Source of the DNA: Aquamicrobium sp.
GTDB taxonomy: Bacteria > Pseudomonadota > Alphaproteobacteria > Rhizobiales > Rhizobiaceae
Assembly (NCBI GenBank): GCA_014860725.1
Contig: JACZJD010000415.1
Coordinates: forward strand, 1-36,181
Direction: 5' to 3'
Length of the DNA stretch: 36,181 bases
Part shown: positions 31,049 to 36,181 of the stretch, in pieces
Layout: each line of letters starts with the position of its first letter
How positions within the stretch are numbered: position 1 is the first letter of the stretch
Position numbers and translations under genes: made by a program
Notes under the pieces: generated by a model
Seen by the model: the letters and a program-made list of their open reading frames with translations, nothing else
Databases searched by the model: none
What the model was told of the DNA's origin: nothing

Positions 31049-33499
31049 ATGGTGGAGCGTCTCGTCATCATCGGCAACGGCATGGCGCCCGGACGGATGC
31101 TGGAGCATCTGCTCGAGGCCGCTCCCGGCCGCTACGCCGTCACCATATTCAACGCCGAACCGCGCGTGAACTACGACCGCATCATGCTGTCGCCGGTGCT
31201 GTCAGGGGAGAAGACCTACGAGCAGATCGTCATCCACGGCGACGGCTGGTACATCGACAACGGCATCACGCTCTACAAGGGCCACCGCATCGTCGCCATC
31301 GACCGCGCGGCGAAGACCGTCACGTCCGACAGGGGCGTGACCGAGCCCTACGACAGGCTGGTGATCGCCACCGGCTCCGTCCCGTTCGTCATCCCGGTGC
31401 CGGGCACGGAGCTTCCCGGCGTCATCACCTATCGTGACCTCGACGATGTCGAGGCGATGCTTCTCGCCGCCCAGTCGCGCGACAGGGCGGTGGTGATCGG
31501 CGGCGGCCTGCTCGGGCTCGAGGCCGCCGCGGGCCTCAAGTCGCGCGGGATGGACGTGACGGTGCTGCACGTCAACCCGACGCTGATGGAGCGCCAGCTC
31601 GACCCGGCAGCCGGCTATCTCCTGCAACGGGAGCTGGAGCGGCGCGGCATCAGGGTGCTGACCAAAGCCAACACGAAAGCCATCGTGGGCGGCGACAAGG
31701 CCGAGGGTGTCGAGCTCGACGACGGCCGCATCGTTCCGGCGACGCTGGTGGTGATGGCCGTCGGCATCCGTCCCAATGCCGGGCTGGCCCGGGAAGCGGG
31801 ACTGGCGGTCGAGCGCGGCATCGTCGTCGACGAGGGCATGCGCACGTCCGATCCGGACATCTACGCGCTCGGCGAGTGCGCGCAGGTGGGCGGCCAGTGC
31901 TACGGGCTGGTCGCGCCGCTCTACGAAATGGCGCGGGTGGCCGCGGCCCGGCTTTCCGGCGACGGCGGCGCGTGCTTCGTCCATTCCGACACGCCGACCA
32001 AGCTGAAGGTCACCGGCATCGATCTCTACTCGCTCGGCGACTTCGCCGATGGCGACGACCGGGAGGAGATCGTGCTGCGCGATGCGGCGGCCGGCGTCTA
32101 CAAGCGGCTGGTTCTCAAGGACAACCGCATCGTCGGCACCGTGCTTTACGGCGAGACGGCCGACGGCGCATGGTTCAACGACCTCAAGAGGAAGCAGGTC
32201 GACATCTCCGACATGCGCGAGACCCTGATCTTCGGCCAGGCCTATCAGGGAGGTTCGCCGCTGGACCCTATGGCGGCCGTTGCAGCCTTGCCCGATGACG
32301 CGGAAATCTGCGGCTGCAACGGCGTGTGCAAGGGCAAGATCACCGGGACGATCACGGCAAGGGGCCTGACCTCGCTGGAGGACGTGCGCGCCCACACCAA
32401 GGCGTCGGCGTCGTGCGGCACCTGCACCGGGCTTGTCGAGCAGCTGCTGAAGCTGACGCTCGGCGACGCCTACAACCCCGCCGCCGTGCAGCCGATGTGC
32501 CCATGCACGACGCTCGGGCACGACGACGTGCGCCGCCTGATCCGCGCCAAGGGGCTGAAGACCATTCCCGCCGTGATGCAGGAGCTGGAGTGGAAGACCT
32601 CGTGCGGCTGCGCCAAATGCCGGCCGGCGCTGAACTACTATCTCGTGTGCGATTTTCCGGAGGAATATGCCGACGACTATCAGTCGCGCTTCGTCAACGA
32701 GCGCGTCCACGCCAACATCCAGAAGGACGGCACCTATTCGGTGGTGCCGCGCATGTGGGGCGGGGTCACCAGCGCTGCCGAGCTGCGCGCGATCGCGGAC
32801 GTCGTGGACAAGTTCAACATCCCCTCGGTGAAGGTCACGGGCGGCCAGCGCATCGACATGCTGGGCATCCGCAAGGAGGATTTGCCCGCCGTCTGGGCCG
32901 ATCTCGGCAAGGTGGGCTTCGTCTCCGGGCATGCCTACGCCAAGGGCCTGCGAACGGTGAAGACCTGCGTCGGCACCGACTGGTGCCGCTTCGGCACCCA
33001 GGATTCGACCGGCCTCGGCGTCCGCATCGAGAAGTTTATGTGGGGCTCGTGGACGCCGGCCAAGGTGAAGATGGGCGTGTCCGGCTGCCCGCGCAACTGC
33101 GCGGAGGCCACGTGCAAGGACGTCGGCGTCATCTGCATCGATTCCGGCTACGAAATCCACTTCGCGGGCGCGGCCGGCCTCGACATCAAGGGCACCGAGG
33201 TTCTCGGCCAGGTGAAGACCGAGGACGAGGCGCTGGAGCACATCGTGGCGCTGGTGCAGATGTATCGCGAGCAGGCCCGCTATCTCGAACGCATCTACAA
33301 ATGGGCGAAGCGCATCGGCGTCGACGAAATCCGGCGGCAGATCATGGAGGACGCCGACAAGCGCAAGGGCTTCTACGACCGCTTCGTCCTCAGCCAGAAA
33401 GTCGCGCAGGTCGACCCGTGGGCCGAACGCGTCGAAGGACATCACGCGCACGAGTTCCGGCCGCTGGCGGAGATCGGCTATGCGGAGGCGGCCGAATGA
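31049..33499 (+). CDS. nirB: Assimilatory nitrite reductase [NAD(P)H], large subunit
   Basis: 816 residues, full length. Six-electron reduction of nitrite to ammonium in the cytoplasm. Domains in order: an FAD/NAD(P)H-binding pyridine nucleotide oxidoreductase (1-380) with IIGNGMAPGRMLE at the N-terminus and VVIGGGLLGLEAAAGL as the second nucleotide-binding fold; a BFD-like [2Fe-2S] domain from about residue 420 (CGCNGVCKGK, later SCGTC); then the nitrite/sulfite reductase repeats. Sirohaem/[4Fe-4S] ligands are complete: CVGTDWC (C-x5-C, about 638-644) and GCPRNC (C-x3-C, about 679-683). The ATG at 31049 lies 4 bases after the nrtD stop and the gene overlaps nirD (ATGA). Confidence 0.95.
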   Translation: MVERLVIIGNGMAPGRMLEHLLEAAPGRYAVTIFNAEPRVNYDRIMLSPVLSGEKTYEQIVIHGDGWYIDNGITLYKGHRIVAIDRAAKTVTSDRGVTEPYDRLVIATGSVPFVIPVPGTELPGVITYRDLDDVEAMLLAAQSRDRAVVIGGGLLGLEAAAGLKSRGMDVTVLHVNPTLMERQLDPAAGYLLQRELERRGIRVLTKANTKAIVGGDKAEGVELDDGRIVPATLVVMAVGIRPNAGLAREAGLAVERGIVVDEGMRTSDPDIYALGECAQVGGQCYGLVAPLYEMARVAAARLSGDGGACFVHSDTPTKLKVTGIDLYSLGDFADGDDREEIVLRDAAAGVYKRLVLKDNRIVGTVLYGETADGAWFNDLKRKQVDISDMRETLIFGQAYQGGSPLDPMAAVAALPDDAEICGCNGVCKGKITGTITARGLTSLEDVRAHTKASASCGTCTGLVEQLLKLTLGDAYNPAAVQPMCPCTTLGHDDVRRLIRAKGLKTIPAVMQELEWKTSCGCAKCRPALNYYLVCDFPEEYADDYQSRFVNERVHANIQKDGTYSVVPRMWGGVTSAAELRAIADVVDKFNIPSVKVTGGQRIDMLGIRKEDLPAVWADLGKVGFVSGHAYAKGLRTVKTCVGTDWCRFGTQDSTGLGVRIEKFMWGSWTPAKVKMGVSGCPRNCAEATCKDVGVICIDSGYEIHFAGAAGLDIKGTEVLGQVKTEDEALEHIVALVQMYREQARYLERIYKWAKRIGVDEIRRQIMEDADKRKGFYDRFVLSQKVAQVDPWAERVEGHHAHEFRPLAEIGYAEAAE

Positions 33500-33834
33500 A
33501 CGCGGCAGGCTGGATCGCCATCGGCACCGTCAACGACATCCCGCTGCGTGGCGCGCGCTGCGTGGACACGCCGCATGGCCGCATCGGCGTGTTCCGTACC
33601 GCCGACGGCCGGGTCTTCGCCATGGAGAACCGCTGCCCGCACAGGGGAGGGCCGCTGACGGAGGGCATCGTCCACGGCGCATCGGTGACGTGCCCGCTGC
33701 ACAACTGGGTCTTCTCGCTCGAAACCGGCGAGGCGCAGGGCGCGGACGAAGGGAGGGTCAGGACCTTTCCCGTCCGGATCGACGGCGACCGCCTGTTCAT
33801 CGCCCTCGACGCCATCGTCTCGAAGGTGGCCTGA
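33496..33834 (+). CDS. nirD: Assimilatory nitrite reductase small subunit, Rieske type
   Basis: 112 residues, a NirD-family Rieske-fold protein that keeps the [2Fe-2S] ligands: CPHR (Cys47, His49) and CPLHNW (Cys66, His69). Many NirD proteins have lost these ligands, so this one belongs to the cluster-bearing version. It partners NirB. The start overlaps the nirB stop (ATGA, 33496-33499) and nasA begins immediately after its TGA at 33832-33834. Confidence 0.92.
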   Translation: MNAAGWIAIGTVNDIPLRGARCVDTPHGRIGVFRTADGRVFAMENRCPHRGGPLTEGIVHGASVTCPLHNWVFSLETGEAQGADEGRVRTFPVRIDGDRLFIALDAIVSKVA

Positions 33835-36181
33835 ATGACGGCGGCAGGCGAGGTGAGGACTACCTGCCCCTATTGCGGGGTGGGGTGCGGTGTGCTGGCC
33901 TCGTTCGCCCCGGACGGCACCGTGACCGTCCGCGGCGATCCCGCGCATCCGGCCAATTTCGGCCGCTTTTGCTCCAAGGGCTCCGCACTCGGCGAGACGG
34001 TCGGTCTGGACGACCGCCTGCTCCACCCGCATGTGAACGGCCGCCGCGCAGGCTGGGACGAGGCGCTCGATCTGGTCGCCGCCACCTTCTCGCAGACCGT
34101 CGCGGAGCACGGGCCGGATTCCGTCGCCATCTACGGCTCCGGCCAGTTGCTGACCGAAGACTATTACGTCGCCAACAAGCTGATGAAGGGTTTCATCGGC
34201 TCGGCCAACATCGACACCAATTCGCGGCTGTGCATGGCCTCGTCCGTCTCCGGTCATCGCCGCGCCTTCGGCTCCGACACGGTGCCAGGCACCTACGAGG
34301 ATCTGGAGCTTGCCGACCTCGTGGTCCTCGTCGGCTCGAACCTCGCATGGTGCCATCCGGTGCTCTACCAGCGGCTTGCCGCCGCCAGGGAAAGGCGTCC
34401 GGGCATGAAGGTGGTGCTGGTGGACCCGCGCCGGACCATGACCGCCGACATAGCCGACCTGCATCTGCCGATCGCGGCGGACGGCGACGTGGCGCTGTTT
34501 CTCGGCCTGCTTGCCCATCTGGACAGGGAGGGTCGCATCGACCGCGCCTTCGTCACCGCGCATACGAGCGGTCTCGAGGAGGCGCTGGCGGCCGCGCACG
34601 CCGTCGGCGATCCGGCCGCATGTGCCGGTCCCGGCACCGACGACGTCGCCCGCTTCTACCGCCTGTTCGCGGCCAGCGAGAAGGTCGTCACCGTCTACAG
34701 CCAGGGCGTCAACCAGTCCTCGTCCGGCACCGACAAGGTCAACGCGATCATCAACTGCCACCTGGCGACGGGACGCATAGGACGGCCGGGCATGGGGCCG
34801 TTCTCCGTCACGGGCCAGCCCAACGCGATGGGCGGGCGCGAGGTGGGCGGGCTTGCCAACATGCTGGCCGCCCATATGGACATCGGCGATCCCGGGCACC
34901 GCGACCGCGTCCGGCGCTTCTGGAACGCGCCGGCGGTCGCCGGGAAGCCGGGACTCAAGGCCGTCGACCTGTTTCGCGCGGTGGCGGACGGGCGCGTCAG
35001 AGCGATATGGATCATGGCGACCAACCCGGCCGTTTCGATGCCGGATGCGCGCGCCGTGGAGGCGGCTCTGGAAGCATGCCCCTTCGTCGTCGTCTCCGAC
35101 ATGCGGGCCACGACCGACACTGCGCGCTGCGCGCATGTCCTGCTGCCCGCCGCCGGCTGGGGCGAGAAGGACGGGACGGTGACGAATTCCGAACGCCGCA
35201 TCTCGCGGCAGCGGGCGTTTCTGCCGCGGCCCGGAGAGGCGCTGCCCGACTGGAGGATCGTGTGCGAGGTGGCGAAGCGGATGGGCTTCGCGGACGCGTT
35301 CTCCTACGCCTCTGCGGCCGAAATCTTCGCCGAGCACGCCGCGCTCTCCGCCTTCGAGAACGATGGCGAGCGCGCTTTCGACATCGGTGCCCATGCCGGC
35401 ATCGCGGGCGCGGCCTACGACGCGCTCGCCCCCTTCCAGTGGCCGGCAGCGGCGGGCGGGCGCCAAGGAGGGCGCTTCTTCGCCGACGGCCGGTTCTTCA
35501 CGGCCGACGGCAAGGCGCGCTGCGTCGCCGTCGTTCCGCCCGGGCAGCCGGCCGGTCATCCGCAGTGGCCGCTGACGCTCAACACCGGCCGGGTGCGCGA
35601 CCACTGGCACACCATGACGCGGACGGGCAAGAGCCCGCGCCTGTCGCGCCATATCGCCGAGCCGTTCGTGGAGATCAATCCGGCCGATGCCGGCCGGTTC
35701 GGCATCGGCGACGCCGACATCGCCAGCCTGTCCACACCGCTGGGCGACGTGCTGCTGCGCGCGCTGGTGACGGACCGTGTCCCCCGGAGCGTAGTCTTCG
35801 CGCCGATGCACTGGAACGGCGAGTTCGCCGCCCGGGCCCGCGTGGACATGCTGGTGCCGCCCGCGGCCGATCCGCATTCCGGGCAGCCCGCGCTGAAGGG
35901 CGCGGCCGCGCGCGTCGAGCGCTTTCCCGCCGCGATATTCGGCTTCGCCGTCACTGCGCAGAAGCCGGAGGGTCTGGACGCGGACTACTGGGCGCTTGCC
36001 CGCTGCGAGGGCGGCTGGCGGGTGGAGATGGCCTTCGCCGATGCGGCGAGGGACTGGGAAGGCTTGGCGCGAAACCTGTTCGGCGAGGCCGAGACGCTTT
36101 CATTCCGCGACGCGGCCAGCGGCCATCGGCGTCTTGCCGGCTTCCGTGGCGGCCGCCTGGCGGGCGCGCTCTATCTCGCGC
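33835..36181 (+). CDS. nasA: Assimilatory nitrate reductase catalytic subunit, 3' end beyond window
   Basis: At least 782 residues, still open at the right edge. A molybdopterin oxidoreductase: the N-terminal [4Fe-4S] motif has Cys11, Cys14, Cys18 and Cys46 (TCPYCGVGCGVL and GRFCSKGS). The molybdenum ligand is probably Cys133 in NSRLCMASSVSGH, and bis-MGD-binding blocks follow (VVLVGSNLAWCHPVLYQR, ATGRIGRPGMGPFSVTGQPN, AAGWGEKDGTVTNSERR, TLNTGRVRDHWHTMTRTGKS). It reduces nitrate to nitrite in the cytoplasm, and no Tat signal is present. A C-terminal BFD-like [2Fe-2S] domain, common in NasA, would begin near or past the window end. It follows nirD directly, completing an uptake-and-reduction operon. 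Confidence 0.93.
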   Translation, partial: MTAAGEVRTTCPYCGVGCGVLASFAPDGTVTVRGDPAHPANFGRFCSKGSALGETVGLDDRLLHPHVNGRRAGWDEALDLVAATFSQTVAEHGPDSVAIYGSGQLLTEDYYVANKLMKGFIGSANIDTNSRLCMASSVSGHRRAFGSDTVPGTYEDLELADLVVLVGSNLAWCHPVLYQRLAAARERRPGMKVVLVDPRRTMTADIADLHLPIAADGDVALFLGLLAHLDREGRIDRAFVTAHTSGLEEALAAAHAVGDPAACAGPGTDDVARFYRLFAASEKVVTVYSQGVNQSSSGTDKVNAIINCHLATGRIGRPGMGPFSVTGQPNAMGGREVGGLANMLAAHMDIGDPGHRDRVRRFWNAPAVAGKPGLKAVDLFRAVADGRVRAIWIMATNPAVSMPDARAVEAALEACPFVVVSDMRATTDTARCAHVLLPAAGWGEKDGTVTNSERRISRQRAFLPRPGEALPDWRIVCEVAKRMGFADAFSYASAAEIFAEHAALSAFENDGERAFDIGAHAGIAGAAYDALAPFQWPAAAGGRQGGRFFADGRFFTADGKARCVAVVPPGQPAGHPQWPLTLNTGRVRDHWHTMTRTGKSPRLSRHIAEPFVEINPADAGRFGIGDADIASLSTPLGDVLLRALVTDRVPRSVVFAPMHWNGEFAARARVDMLVPPAADPHSGQPALKGAAARVERFPAAIFGFAVTAQKPEGLDADYWALARCEGGWRVEMAFADAARDWEGLARNLFGEAETLSFRDAASGHRRLAGFRGGRLAGALYLA

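Overview
The window looks like chromosomal DNA from a high-GC alphaproteobacterium of the Rhizobiales (Hyphomicrobiales), close to the Mesorhizobium/Phyllobacteriaceae type. The grounds are strong G/C preference at third codon positions, a copy of the mosaic palindromic repeat common in rhizobial intergenic DNA (2999-3090), dense ABC-transporter catabolic operons, and an NrtABD/NirBD/NasA assimilatory nitrate locus controlled by NasT/NasS. Assignments are by eye from sequence motifs; no search was run.

Layout. (1) 2-235: tail of a membrane protein. (2) 208-2752 (minus): cydA-cydB plus a 39-residue DUF2474-like micropeptide, a short-Q-loop (CIO-type) cytochrome bd oxidase. (3) 3088-15655: a catabolic island for an unidentified nitrogenous compound. 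It holds hyuA-hyuB (ATP-dependent hydantoinase/oxoprolinase type), a divergent RidA deaminase, a minus-strand run of PotD/PotA/PotB/PotC-type transporter genes, a LysR regulator, a two-cysteine Asp/Glu-racemase-superfamily enzyme and a class III aminotransferase, and a divergent class V PLP enzyme. Both divergent promoter regions carry the same 37-bp composite operator (ATGCGAAAT, 11 bp, TATGC, 7 bp, GCATA), which ties the two halves into one probable LysR regulon. (4) 15716-25679: an AraC regulator divergent from a ribose-type ABC operon that also encodes two strictosidine-synthase/SMP-30-like beta-propellers and an acyl-CoA ligase. The second permease runs, across an apparent 1-base frameshift, into the first propeller, which has no start codon of its own. 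The operon ends in a truncated enoyl-CoA hydratase, so it was cut by a rearrangement. (5) 25815-36181: nasT-nasS, a sigma-54-type promoter and a leader with a strong intrinsic terminator, then nrtA-nrtB-nrtD-nirB-nirD-nasA (nasA runs off the window).

How the genes work together. Region 3 would import an amino- or amide-containing compound, open a cyclic amide with HyuAB, rearrange or racemise and transaminate the product, and clear reactive enamines with RidA. Region 4 would import a lactone-, ester- or glycoside-like compound, hydrolyse it at the membrane on a permease-attached propeller, and activate the acid with CoA. Region 5 imports nitrate and reduces it to ammonium; NasS senses nitrate/nitrite and releases NasT, which relieves termination in the nrtA leader. 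Overlapping stop/start codons (ATGA, TTGA or TGATG) are found at ten gene junctions, so most operons are translationally coupled.
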